Below, one piece after another: positions 32,832 to 40,692 of a stretch of 46,281 nt of DNA. The DNA is from Candidatus Sabulitectum sp. Lineage in GTDB: Bacteria; Fermentibacterota; Fermentibacteria; Fermentibacterales; JCC-6. Position 1 is the stretch's first letter; each line of letters opens with the position of its first letter. The DNA lies in assembly GCA_029938555.1 (NCBI GenBank), contig JAOZUR010000018.1:1-46281 (forward strand), in the 5' to 3' direction. The notes below the pieces were generated by a model. That model saw only the letters and a program-made list of their open reading frames with translations, ran no database searches and was not told the origin of the DNA. The position numbers and the translations under genes were made by a program.

Positions 32832-33490
32832 TTTAACCTCCTTAAAAAAACAAACAACTCAGAAAGACCTTGTATTTCACAAGAGGCAGCTTTGGCCGGC
32901 AAGTTTTTGTTGTATTGATTTCTAACGAGTACAGCAGGCATTCCTGCGGAGTTCGCAGCAGTTATACCTTTCCAGGCATCTTCAAATACCAAGCATTTTG
33001 AAGGGGCGACTCTTAAAAATTTCGCTGCTTTTAGAAAAATATCAGGTGCTGGTTTTGAAGGTAAGCCTTCTCCTCCTATGACTGGTGGTAGGTTATGTAT
33101 AGAATCTTTCACAATTACTTTAATAAGATCACTGTGAGTATTAGAAGCAATAGCACAAGGTTTTTTTAAAGAAGTAAGAGTGAGTACTTGGGCGGCTTCA
33201 GAAAACAGTGGCACTAGCCCAGCTCTGCAATAACCATCGTATATGACTTTTTGCTTTCTCCTGGCGCTGACTGGATCTTTAATTGAAAGATTGGTCCTTT
33301 TTATCTCTCCTGATAAACCTTCACCTAAAAAAGCCCAGTGTTTCCAGTAGTCTTCTTTGGATACCGAATGGTTATAAAATGATAGAACCGAATTCCATGA
33401 TTTTCTGTAAAAAGGTTCACTGTCTGCTAGAACTCCATCAAAATCAAATAGAATAGCATCAGCATTTTCCCAAAGTTTAGAAAGTTTCAG
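32828..33490 (-). CDS. HAD-superfamily hydrolase with probable CTG start
   Basis: A full 220-residue HAD-IA hydrolase can be read. Motif I is DFDGVLADS (Asp16, Asp18), motif II Ser116 in ASNTHSD, motif III Lys146 in PSKPAPDIF, motif IV Glu170-Asp171 in FEDAWKGITAA. It resembles beta-phosphoglucomutase-type phosphatases. Upstream of motif I there is no in-frame ATG, GTG or TTG before a stop; the only near-cognate codon in the right place is CTG at 33490, with AAGGAGA placed about 4-5 bases before it. A GTG-initiated version (33214) would lose motif I and be dead. The frame is otherwise intact, so I call a CTG start, not a pseudogene. Confidence 0.82.
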   Translation of the reverse strand: MKLSKLWENADAILFDFDGVLADSEPFYRKSWNSVLSFYNHSVSKEDYWKHWAFLGEGLSGEIKRTNLSIKDPVSARRKQKVIYDGYCRAGLVPLFSEAAQVLTLTSLKKPCAIASNTHSDLIKVIVKDSIHNLPPVIGGEGLPSKPAPDIFLKAAKFLRVAPSKCLVFEDAWKGITAANSAGMPAVLVRNQYNKNLPAKAASCEIQGLSELFVFLRRLN

Positions 33491-33524
33491 TTTGTCTCCT
33501 TATCGGACTGGTTAAATATGTTAA

Positions 33525-33554
33525 TTTCAATCATAGTATCATATCGCTTATACT
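33525..33554 (+). promoter_or_regulatory. candidate promoter of ptb-buk-iorAB
   Basis: TATACT (33549-33554, 5 of 6) lies 18 bases after TTTCAA (33525-33530, weak). Transcription would start near 33561, about 25 bases before the ptb TTG. The 95-bp gap also has to hold the divergent HAD-operon promoter. No operator-like repeat stands out. Confidence 0.4.
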
Positions 33555-33585
33555 GAATAAATCCCATAGAAAAAGGAGGTTTGAA

Positions 33586-34485
33586 TTGTTATCAAATTTT
33601 TCTGAAATTAGAGAAGCAGCTCGTGCTCTTTCAGGAGCCCGCGTAGCAGTGCCAATGGGTCATGATGTGTCCTCACTGGAAGCTCTTTTAAAAGCTTCAG
33701 ATTCAAAACTTGCAGGAAGTATCATTATTGGTTCGTTGGAAGAAGTTAAAAAATCTCTTTCAGAACTGGCTAGGGAAATGCCTGAGGATATGTCAGTGAT
33801 AGAATGTCAGGATCCCAAAGAAGCTGCACTTAAGGCTGTAAGTTTAGTGAGTTCTGGTAAGGCCACTATGCTCATGAAGGGGCTTATTAAAACATCGATA
33901 TTTTTAAAAGCAGTGTTAGATAAAGAGGTTGGTTTAAGAACTGGCAGAGTTTTAAGTCATGTGGCTGTTGTTCATGCACCAAAACAAGACCGACTGGTTG
34001 CTATTACTGATGGTGGAATGAATATCAGACCGAATAAAGACGAAACAATTCAGATAATTTTGAATGGTGCAGACGTTATTCGGAAATTAGGGGCAGAAAG
34101 AGCTAAAGTCGCTCTGCTTGCAGCGGTTGAAGTGCCCAGCGAAAAAATGCCGGAAACAATTTTATGGAAAGAGATAGCGGAAGAGGGTATTGAAGGTGTA
34201 GATGTTGCAGGTCCAGTTGCTGTTGATGGTGCCATGGATCCTCAGGCGGCAATGATCAAAAAAATGACTGGGCCTGTTGCCGGTTGTGCCAATGTTCTGG
34301 TAACTCCTGATATTGCTTGTGGTAATATTTTTGCAAAAGGTTTTATGTACATGACAAATACTGATGTTGGTGGTTTAATTGCAGGTGCAGGTGCACCAAT
34401 TGTTATGCTTAGCAGGTCAGATACTGCTCAGACCAAATTAAATAGCCTTGCTCTTGGTGCTGTAATAGCAGGAGCAAAGTTATGA
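33586..34485 (+). CDS. ptb: phosphate butyryltransferase (phosphate acyltransferase)
   Basis: This enzyme turns an acyl-CoA plus phosphate into acyl-phosphate plus CoA; 299 residues, the length of Ptb rather than the shorter or fused Pta. Family stretches are LMKGLIKTSIFLKAVLDKEVGLR, SHVAVVHAPK, AITDGGMNIRP and TPDIACGNIFAKGF. Start is TTG at 33586 with AAAGGAGG 6 bases upstream. It overlaps buk by 4 bases. In this operon the acyl-CoA probably comes from the Ior complex downstream, so branched or aryl acyl groups are as likely as butyryl. Confidence 0.93.
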   Translation: MLSNFSEIREAARALSGARVAVPMGHDVSSLEALLKASDSKLAGSIIIGSLEEVKKSLSELAREMPEDMSVIECQDPKEAALKAVSLVSSGKATMLMKGLIKTSIFLKAVLDKEVGLRTGRVLSHVAVVHAPKQDRLVAITDGGMNIRPNKDETIQIILNGADVIRKLGAERAKVALLAAVEVPSEKMPETILWKEIAEEGIEGVDVAGPVAVDGAMDPQAAMIKKMTGPVAGCANVLVTPDIACGNIFAKGFMYMTNTDVGGLIAGAGAPIVMLSRSDTAQTKLNSLALGAVIAGAKL

Positions 34486-35558
34486 AGAAAAGACTGATTC
34501 TTGCAATAAACCCAGGAGGAACTTCAACCAAAGCAGGGCTTTACAGCGATGACGAGTTAATTTTTGAAGAGAATATTCATCATGACCCTTCAGAACTGGA
34601 ACCATTTTCAACAACTTTTGATCAGATGGATTTTAGACGAGATATCGTTTTGAGTCTCTTGAAAGAAAAAGGTTACAAAATTGAAGACCTTTCTGCTGTT
34701 GTTGGCAGGGGTGGAACCTTTAAGCCTCTTGCCAGCGGTACCTACAGGGTTAATAAAAAATTACTTGATGACATAAAAGATGGTTCTACTTTACAAGCAG
34801 ATCATCCTTCAAATCTTGGGGCTTTGATATCGTGGGGTATTGCTGAAAAGGCTTCAATTCCCGCTTATTTTGTTGATCCTGTTTGCGTTGATGAAATGAT
34901 AGACGAGGCTCGTCTTAGCGGACACCCTCTTCTTCCCAGGGTGAGTTTAAGCCATGCGCTAAACATCAGGATGGTGGCTTATAAAGCAGCGGAAAAACTT
35001 GGTAAACCCATGAGTCAGTTAAATTTTGTTGTAATGCACTTAGGCAGCGGAGTTAGTGTAAACGCTTTGCGCAAGGGCAAAATGATTGATACTAACAATG
35101 CAAACGACGATGGACCATTCAGTTCTACAAGAACCGGTGGATTGCCCATGACAGGTTTAATGAAGTTGATTCTTAGCGGAAAATATGATGCAAAACAGCT
35201 TAAGAGAATGCTTCTTAAAAAGGGTGGCGTTTTCGCATATCTCGGCGAAGAACATGTTGGTAAAATTAGGAAAAAAGTTTTAGCTGGTGATAAAAAAGCA
35301 GATCTTGTTTTGCGTGCAATGGTTTATCAGATGGCAAAAGAAGCAGGAGCCATGGCCGCAGCTCTACAAGGTGAAGTTGATGCGGTTGTCATAACCGGAG
35401 GCATGGCATATAACTTATGGGTGACTGAACTTCTTGAAGAATACCTTTCCTTCCTTGGAGAGGTGCTTGTTTTCCCCGGAGAGGCTGAGTTAGAAGCTCT
35501 TACCAGGGGAGTTCTGCGTGTAATGGATAAAATCGAAGACGAGAGAGAATACAAGTAA
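34482..35558 (+). CDS. buk: butyrate kinase (acyl kinase)
   Basis: This ASKHA-fold kinase uses acyl-phosphate and ADP to form ATP and the free acid; 358 residues, full length. It has the phosphate-1 loop INPGGTSTKAGLY, GRGGTFKPLASGTY, FVVMHLGSGVSVNAL (phosphate-2) and AVVITGGMAYN (adenosine site). The ATG overlaps the ptb stop (ATGA). With Ptb it gives one ATP per acyl-CoA by substrate-level phosphorylation. Confidence 0.95.
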   Translation: MKKRLILAINPGGTSTKAGLYSDDELIFEENIHHDPSELEPFSTTFDQMDFRRDIVLSLLKEKGYKIEDLSAVVGRGGTFKPLASGTYRVNKKLLDDIKDGSTLQADHPSNLGALISWGIAEKASIPAYFVDPVCVDEMIDEARLSGHPLLPRVSLSHALNIRMVAYKAAEKLGKPMSQLNFVVMHLGSGVSVNALRKGKMIDTNNANDDGPFSSTRTGGLPMTGLMKLILSGKYDAKQLKRMLLKKGGVFAYLGEEHVGKIRKKVLAGDKKADLVLRAMVYQMAKEAGAMAAALQGEVDAVVITGGMAYNLWVTELLEEYLSFLGEVLVFPGEAELEALTRGVLRVMDKIEDEREYK

Positions 35559-35581
35559 CAAACGAGAGAGAAAGGAAAACT

Positions 35582-37372
35582 ATGAGGAAGAAGCTCAACC
35601 AGGTTGATTCTGGAAAACTGTTTCTATCAGGCAATGAGGCAATTGCTAGGGGTGCATGGGAATGCGGAGTGCATTTTTCAAGCTCATATCCAGGAACGCC
35701 TTCCACTGAAATAATGGAAACCATTGGTAGTGATTATCCCGAGATTGATGCCCAGTGGGCACCCAATGAAAAAGTAGGCATGGAAGTTATTGCTGGAGCC
35801 TCTTTTGGAGGAGCTAGAGTTTTGTCCACCATGAAACATGTTGGTCTTAATGTTGCTGCTGATCCTTTTTACACTCTTAGTTATATAGGTGCAACTGGTG
35901 GAATTGTTATTGTTAGTGCAGATGATCCTGGTGTTCATTCTTCTCAGAATGAGCAAGATAACAGGTTAATGGGCAGAGCAGCTAAGGTTGTAGTTCTTGA
36001 GCCGTCAGATAGTCAAGAAGCTTTGGATTTCACTAAAATTGGTTACGAAATAAGTGAAAAATTTGATACACCTGTTCTAGTTCGTGTAACAACCAGAATT
36101 TGCCACTCAAAAAGTTTAGTAGAAGTGGGCCCTAGGGTTGAAGTGCCCGTTACTGGATATACTAAAGACATAGCTAAAAGAGTTCCAATTCCTGCAAATG
36201 CTAGAAAAATGCATGCTAGAGTTGTAAAACGACTTGCCGATCTTGAAGAGTGGGGATGCGACAGTCCATTAAATAAGATCGAAATGGGCGATAAATCAAT
36301 CGGAATAATCACAAGTGGAATTAGTTATCAGTATGTAAAGGAAACACATCCCGAGGCAAGTGTTTTGAAACTTGGTATGACAAATCCACTTCCCTGGCGA
36401 TTGATAAAAGAGTTCATCGATCAGGTTGAAAATATAATGTATGTTGAAGAGGGGGAACCCTATCTTGAAGAAAGAATTAGGTCAAAATTCCTTGTAGATG
36501 GCATAGGTAGTGAAAGACTATCAGTGATGGGTGAACTTAACCCAGAGCTGGTAAGACATGGGATCAAAGATGGAGAAAAACTGCCTCTTACTTTTGAAGA
36601 GATCGCTCTTCCTGGAAGACCACCTACCCTTTGTGCTGGATGTCCTCACCGTGGTGCTTTCCATACTCTTTCTAAAATGGGTGCCAGTTCCACAGGTGAT
36701 ATTGGTTGTTACACTCTTGGGTTGATGCCTCCTTACAATGCCCTTGAAACCGTGGTATGCATGGGTGCCGCCATTGGTGTTCTTGCTGGTATTGAAAAGG
36801 CAGTGGGTCGAGAAAAAATGCCTAAACTTGTTAGTGCTATCGGAGAATCAACCTTTGTACACTCAGGTATAACTGGTCTTATCGATATGGTTTACAATGG
36901 AAATACCGGTACTGTAATGATTATGGACAACAGCCTTACTGCCATGACCGGTGGTCAGGAAAACCCAACTACCGGTAAAAACTTGCGAGGCGAACCAGCC
37001 CCTGTTCTTGACCTGGAGAAGCTTGTTCTTGCCTGTGGAGTTAAGCACTTAAGAGTTGTGGATCCACACGATCTACCAGAGATGAAAAGGGCATTTGTTG
37101 AAGAATTTGAAAGAGAAGAACTTAGTGTTATTATCACTAAGAGACCTTGCATCATGCAGTACAAACCAAAACGGAAAACTATTGCAGTGTTGGATCCTGA
37201 AAAGTGTATTCACTGTAAAATTTGTGTAAAACTTGGTTGTCCTGCAATAAGCTGGGATGCCGAGAAAAAGATTCCAGTTATTAGTGAAATACTTTGCTGG
37301 CCTAACTGTAACTTATGTACCCAGGTATGTCCTAAAGATGCGCTCTCCAAAGATCTTGAGGGGGTAGTGTAA
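35582..37372 (+). CDS. iorA: indolepyruvate:ferredoxin oxidoreductase, alpha subunit
   Basis: This is the large subunit (596 residues) of the thiamine-diphosphate enzyme that turns aryl pyruvates plus CoA into aryl-acetyl-CoA, CO2 and reduced ferredoxin. It has the N-terminal FLSGNEAIARGAWECGV-type domain with SSYPGTPSTE, and the TPP-binding part CYTLG, ESTFVHSGITGLIDMVYNG and MDNSLTAMTGGQENP. It ends with a two-cluster ferredoxin domain: Cys 542, 545, 548, 553 and Cys 572, 576, 579, 583 (the second begins C-x3-C). The stop overlaps the iorB ATG by one base. Confidence 0.96.
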   Translation: MRKKLNQVDSGKLFLSGNEAIARGAWECGVHFSSSYPGTPSTEIMETIGSDYPEIDAQWAPNEKVGMEVIAGASFGGARVLSTMKHVGLNVAADPFYTLSYIGATGGIVIVSADDPGVHSSQNEQDNRLMGRAAKVVVLEPSDSQEALDFTKIGYEISEKFDTPVLVRVTTRICHSKSLVEVGPRVEVPVTGYTKDIAKRVPIPANARKMHARVVKRLADLEEWGCDSPLNKIEMGDKSIGIITSGISYQYVKETHPEASVLKLGMTNPLPWRLIKEFIDQVENIMYVEEGEPYLEERIRSKFLVDGIGSERLSVMGELNPELVRHGIKDGEKLPLTFEEIALPGRPPTLCAGCPHRGAFHTLSKMGASSTGDIGCYTLGLMPPYNALETVVCMGAAIGVLAGIEKAVGREKMPKLVSAIGESTFVHSGITGLIDMVYNGNTGTVMIMDNSLTAMTGGQENPTTGKNLRGEPAPVLDLEKLVLACGVKHLRVVDPHDLPEMKRAFVEEFEREELSVIITKRPCIMQYKPKRKTIAVLDPEKCIHCKICVKLGCPAISWDAEKKIPVISEILCWPNCNLCTQVCPKDALSKDLEGVV

Positions 37373-37947
37373 TGAGTAAAATGAAAAATGTAATTATCTG
37401 CGGAACCGGCGGTCAGGGTATTCTTATGGCCAGTGAGGTTCTTTGCAGTGCCGCTTGGCGTTCCGGTTTTGATGTAAAGAAAAGTGAAGTTCATGGAATG
37501 GCACAAAGAGGTGGATCTGTTTCTAGTCATGTAAGATTTGGAGATAAGGTTCACAGTGTTCTGGTTGAAAAAGGTGCTGCTGATGTTGTTCTCGCTTTAG
37601 AGAAAATGGAAGCTCTTAGATGGGTGAATTTTCTTGCACCAGATGGAAAACTCATCACTTGTGACCTTGCTATTGAACCAATGACAGTTAACACAGGTTC
37701 TGCTGTTTATCCAGATGTTGAAAAAATCATAACTGATAAGGGCATTCCAAATTTGATGATACCGGTAATGGAAATTGCTAAGGAACTTGGAAATCTTCGG
37801 GTAATGAATATTATTTTACTTGGAGCGGCTTCCAGACATCTTCCTGAAATTTCAGAGAAGAGTTGGTTTGAAGCCATTGAGGAAAGAGTTCCACCTAAAG
37901 CTTATAAGGTTAATCTTGAAGCTTTCAGAAGGGGCAAAGCTCTTTAG
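37372..37947 (+). CDS. iorB: indolepyruvate:ferredoxin oxidoreductase, beta subunit
   Basis: This is the small gamma-type subunit (191 residues). Family features are IICGTGGQGILMASEVL at the N-terminus and SEVHGMAQRGGSVSSHVRFG. It pairs with IorA and shares a one-base start/stop overlap with it. It is the last gene of the ptb-buk-iorAB operon; a strong terminator follows 12 bases after the stop. Confidence 0.96.
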   Translation: MSKMKNVIICGTGGQGILMASEVLCSAAWRSGFDVKKSEVHGMAQRGGSVSSHVRFGDKVHSVLVEKGAADVVLALEKMEALRWVNFLAPDGKLITCDLAIEPMTVNTGSAVYPDVEKIITDKGIPNLMIPVMEIAKELGNLRVMNIILLGAASRHLPEISEKSWFEAIEERVPPKAYKVNLEAFRRGKAL

Positions 37948-37958
37948 ACGAAGTAACA

Positions 37959-37990
37959 AAAATGGGAACGGTTCAGGCTGTTCCCATTTT
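37959..37990 (+). terminator. intrinsic terminator after iorB
   Basis: A perfect 11-bp stem (AAAATGGGAAC / GTTCCCATTTT) has a 10-base loop and ends in TTTTGTTT. It covers an apparent in-frame ATG at 37962 of the next gene, which argues that the next gene really starts at 38004. Confidence 0.88.
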
Positions 37991-38003
37991 GTTTGGAGAA
38001 TAT

Positions 38004-38552
38004 ATGGAATGGGTATTGGGTGTTCTGGTTGGTGTGGCTTTAAGTGCGTCTTGTGGTTTTCGAGTATTTGTTCCCATGCTCATTATGAGTATAGCGGTAC
38101 ATACCGGCCATCTGGTACCTGCATCGGGTTTTGAGTGGCTTGCAAGCTGGCCAGCACTTGTGGGGTTTGGAATAGCCACTGTTCTTGAAATAGTTGCTTA
38201 TTTTATTCCAGTTGTGAATAACGCCTTAGATGCTTTTGCAACGCCAGCTGCTATCGTGGCAGGAACGGTGCTTACCGCATCCATGGCTGGTGACGTGTCT
38301 CCGGTTTTAAGATGGGCACTTGCTGCTGTGGCCGGTGGGGTTTCTGCTGGAGGCGTACAGCTTGCCACGGTTTCCGCACGATCAATTGTAACTCCAGTGG
38401 GAGGTGCAGGAGTAGTGTCTTTTCTTGAAGATGCAGCCGCTATTGTAGCTTCTATACTTGCAGTGACAATTCCTATATTGGTAATTGCAGTTCTTTGCAT
38501 TTTGACTGTTTTGCTCATTAAAAGGAAACATTTAAGAGCTAAACGGGTATAA
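38004..38552 (+). CDS. DUF4126 family membrane protein
   Basis: This 182-residue hydrophobic protein has about five to six membrane helices and Gly/Ala-rich turns. The pattern (GVALSASCGFRVFVPMLIM, EIVAYFIPVVNNALDAFATPAAIVAG, GVSAGGVQLATVSARS) is that of the DUF4126 family, whose function is not known. I start at the ATG at 38004, with GGAG 5 bases upstream. A longer start at 37962 would lie in the iorB terminator. It may share transcription with the next gene, 34 bases away. Confidence 0.88.
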   Translation: MEWVLGVLVGVALSASCGFRVFVPMLIMSIAVHTGHLVPASGFEWLASWPALVGFGIATVLEIVAYFIPVVNNALDAFATPAAIVAGTVLTASMAGDVSPVLRWALAAVAGGVSAGGVQLATVSARSIVTPVGGAGVVSFLEDAAAIVASILAVTIPILVIAVLCILTVLLIKRKHLRAKRV

Positions 38553-38586
38553 AAGATACACGCTAAATAAGTACGATTGGAGTAAT

Positions 38587-39174
38587 ATGTTGCTTTTCCT
38601 TTTGATTACAGCACTGATTTCCCAGAATCCAGGAGATATTGTTATTAACGAGATTATGTATAATCCAGATGGCAGTACACTTGGTCTTGATGAACACATG
38701 GAATGGTATGAGATTTATAATAACTCAGAAGAGGCAATTAACCTTGCTGGCATGATGTTGAGTGATGGCAATAATCAGGTTTTTCTAAGTCATTACCTTC
38801 TGGCTCCTGATACCTATGCGGTTGTTCCTGCAAATAACTTGTCATTTCAAGCTGCTTATGGATCAGATATCAGATTGATTCCGTGGAGTGGCGAGTGGAC
38901 TCGATTACGTAATTCAACTGATGAAGTTCTTCTTTACAGTGAAAACGGCACAGTAATGGAGTCTATTCGATATGATCAGAGCTGGGGCGCTAGTGGCACA
39001 GCACCTTCACCAGCAGATGGTGACGGAGCCTCTTTGGAAAGAATTAATCCTGATGGCCCCAATGACCCTTCCAACTGGCAACCTTCAGTTGATTATGCAA
39101 ATCCTACCGCTGATAATGGTGGTGACGCAGTTTGCTGGGGAACGCCAGGAGCTAAAAACAGTATATCAGATTAA
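38587..39174 (+). CDS. secreted lamin-tail-domain protein
   Basis: This 195-residue protein has a short signal peptide (MLLFLLITALISQ) and an LTD/lamin-tail domain right after it (DIVINEIMYNPDGS, EWYEIYNNSEEAINLAGMMLSD, LAPDTYAVV). LTD folds are common in secreted bacterial nucleases and CotH-type proteins; here no second domain follows. The tail holds Ser/Pro/Asn/Gly-rich turns. Start ATG with GGAG 4 bases upstream. The same fold occurs inside the CotH-kinase protein at 41773-44229. Confidence 0.88.
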   Translation: MLLFLLITALISQNPGDIVINEIMYNPDGSTLGLDEHMEWYEIYNNSEEAINLAGMMLSDGNNQVFLSHYLLAPDTYAVVPANNLSFQAAYGSDIRLIPWSGEWTRLRNSTDEVLLYSENGTVMESIRYDQSWGASGTAPSPADGDGASLERINPDGPNDPSNWQPSVDYANPTADNGGDAVCWGTPGAKNSISD

Positions 39175-39178
39175 GAGT

Positions 39179-39213
39179 AAAAGAAGGGCTCCAATGATTG
39201 GAGCCCTTCTTTT
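39179..39213. terminator. bidirectional intrinsic terminator
   Basis: A 16-bp perfect stem (AAAAGAAGGGCTCCAA / TTGGAGCCCTTCTTTT) with a 3-base loop separates the converging LTD and DUF4956 genes. A and T runs lie at both ends, so it can act on both strands. Confidence 0.92.
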
Positions 39214-39220
39214 TAGGCTA

Positions 39221-39913
39221 CTAGAATTCGCTATCTTCCATTGAGCTTACCAAGCTTACTCTGTCTAGCCCGGCGGTTTTTTCTATTGAAGACACAAGAC
39301 TTGCAGCAGTTACCCCTCTTTTTAGAGTGATATCATAAGACAAGATCAAATAGCGACCATTATCAGAAGGTTCAATATGAATCAGTGCTGACCTGGATGT
39401 TTTTTCATTAATCAGTTTCGCATAAACAGCTTCTATACCGGAATCACGATCAAATCGAAATCTAATTACATATTCACTTCTCATGTAAGCCCCGTAGTTG
39501 GTTTTATACAACAACACCGCTACGGCACTAATGAAAACGGTTGAAATAGCAGAAAGAAGATAATTGCCGGTTCCAGAGGCTATGCCTTCGGTAAGAGCAA
39601 AGAAAACAAAAGCGGTATCACGGGTATCCTTTATCACAGTTCTGAACCTGACGATGGTTAGAGCGCCCACCAAGGCAAAAGCACGAGCAAGGTTACTGCC
39701 TATAACCATCATTACCGCACTAACAGTAATACACATGAGTACAAGGGTAACTACAAAGTTCTGGGAGTATGTTAAACCACGATGGGTAGCCTTGTAAACA
39801 ATTCCAATCACAAGCCCTGAAATCAGAGCTAAAAAAAGATTAATAATTAGATCACCTGGACTGTATCCCAGGGTTTCACTGGTTGTTGTAAACCAAAGTG
39901 TTAGTGCAGACAA
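39221..39913 (-). CDS. DUF4956 membrane protein
   Basis: This 230-residue protein has about four membrane helices in the first 140 residues and a soluble C-terminal domain. The family core is seen as NLARAFALVGALTIVRFRTVIKDTRDTAFVFFALTEGIA. DUF4956 proteins often occur next to VTC-type polyphosphate polymerases; they may form a channel or anchor for them, which is an inference. Start is TTG at 39913 with AGGAG 6 bases upstream, overlapping the VTC gene by 13 bases. Last gene of the four-gene operon. Confidence 0.93.
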   Translation of the reverse strand: MSALTLWFTTTSETLGYSPGDLIINLFLALISGLVIGIVYKATHRGLTYSQNFVVTLVLMCITVSAVMMVIGSNLARAFALVGALTIVRFRTVIKDTRDTAFVFFALTEGIASGTGNYLLSAISTVFISAVAVLLYKTNYGAYMRSEYVIRFRFDRDSGIEAVYAKLINEKTSRSALIHIEPSDNGRYLILSYDITLKRGVTAASLVSSIEKTAGLDRVSLVSSMEDSEF

Positions 39914-40692
39914 GCAACTCTCCTCTCGATCAATCGATTTAGTCTTGTTCCTTCGTGGTCCAGGTAAACTGCTTCAACAGCCCGTTGAAACTTGGAAATG
40001 GAAATTCGCGATAGATCCATTTCTTTAATAAGCCTTTGGAACCAGAAGGGTATTCTGTATCTAAATTTTATTTCTACTATACCACCACCTGCTATTATCT
40101 GTACTGGGATTCCTTCTGGCAACCCTTGCCAGGAGGTGCGCCATGCGGTGGATGCTGTGTCAATTGTAGCTCTGAAATCGGGATTTGATGGATCTTCCCA
40201 AGCAGCTCTACTGTAATCGGTAATCACACTGGGAGCCAACCTGTATCTGTAAGATTGAGCGATAAACCTTTCGGCTACGCTGTTTTCAGGCGAAACTTCG
40301 TAAAGAAGATTGCGGAACCAGCTGGCACCACCTGCCATTCCACTGGAAAACTCTTCTGCAGGTAATCTTACTCTGTGTTTAATAACCAGGCTGCCGTCTC
40401 TTCCCTTTAGTTCAAGATATAAAGGGGCAGAAAAACCAGTATCCCCATGGGAATAAGTACGAAGTCGATATTTAAATCTTTTGTGCAATCCATTTCTTTT
40501 TTCATGGAACCATCTCATATCCGGGGAATCGAAATAAACGCTTCTTATGGGGTACTCACCGTTTTCCTTGCAATGCTTGTCTCTTGAAAGATAATTATCA
40601 AGAACTTTGGTAATTCGTTCCAGACGAGATGCGTTAAGTATGTATTTAAACTCATATCTGTAGAAATGGAGGTTTTCAGGAACTCGTTCCAC
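39901..40692 (-). CDS. VTC-domain polyphosphate polymerase
   Basis: This 263-residue protein has the triphosphate-tunnel (VTC/CYTH-like) fold that makes polyphosphate from ATP. Conserved tunnel residues can be seen: Glu14-Lys16 (YEFKY), Arg50 and Tyr53 (IRSVYFDS), the basic cluster Lys71-Arg72-Lys74-Arg76-Arg78, Glu94-Lys96 (YLELKGR), Lys105/Arg107, and a final IVEIKF. No membrane helix or SPX domain is present. Start is GTG at 40692, overlapping the porin stop by one base. Its activity could instead be triphosphate hydrolysis. Confidence 0.92.
   Translation of the reverse strand: MERVPENLHFYRYEFKYILNASRLERITKVLDNYLSRDKHCKENGEYPIRSVYFDSPDMRWFHEKRNGLHKRFKYRLRTYSHGDTGFSAPLYLELKGRDGSLVIKHRVRLPAEEFSSGMAGGASWFRNLLYEVSPENSVAERFIAQSYRYRLAPSVITDYSRAAWEDPSNPDFRATIDTASTAWRTSWQGLPEGIPVQIIAGGGIVEIKFRYRIPFWFQRLIKEMDLSRISISKFQRAVEAVYLDHEGTRLNRLIERRVACLH

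Noticed and set aside
32828-33214. Short 128-residue HAD fragment as a truncated or broken gene
   Set aside because: The frame continues upstream without a stop to position 33490 and contains the N-terminal catalytic motif, so the gene is whole with a non-standard start.
37962-38003. Longer N-terminus for the DUF4126 protein
   Set aside because: The extra codons lie in the iorB terminator hairpin, and a ribosome site with ATG is present at 38004.
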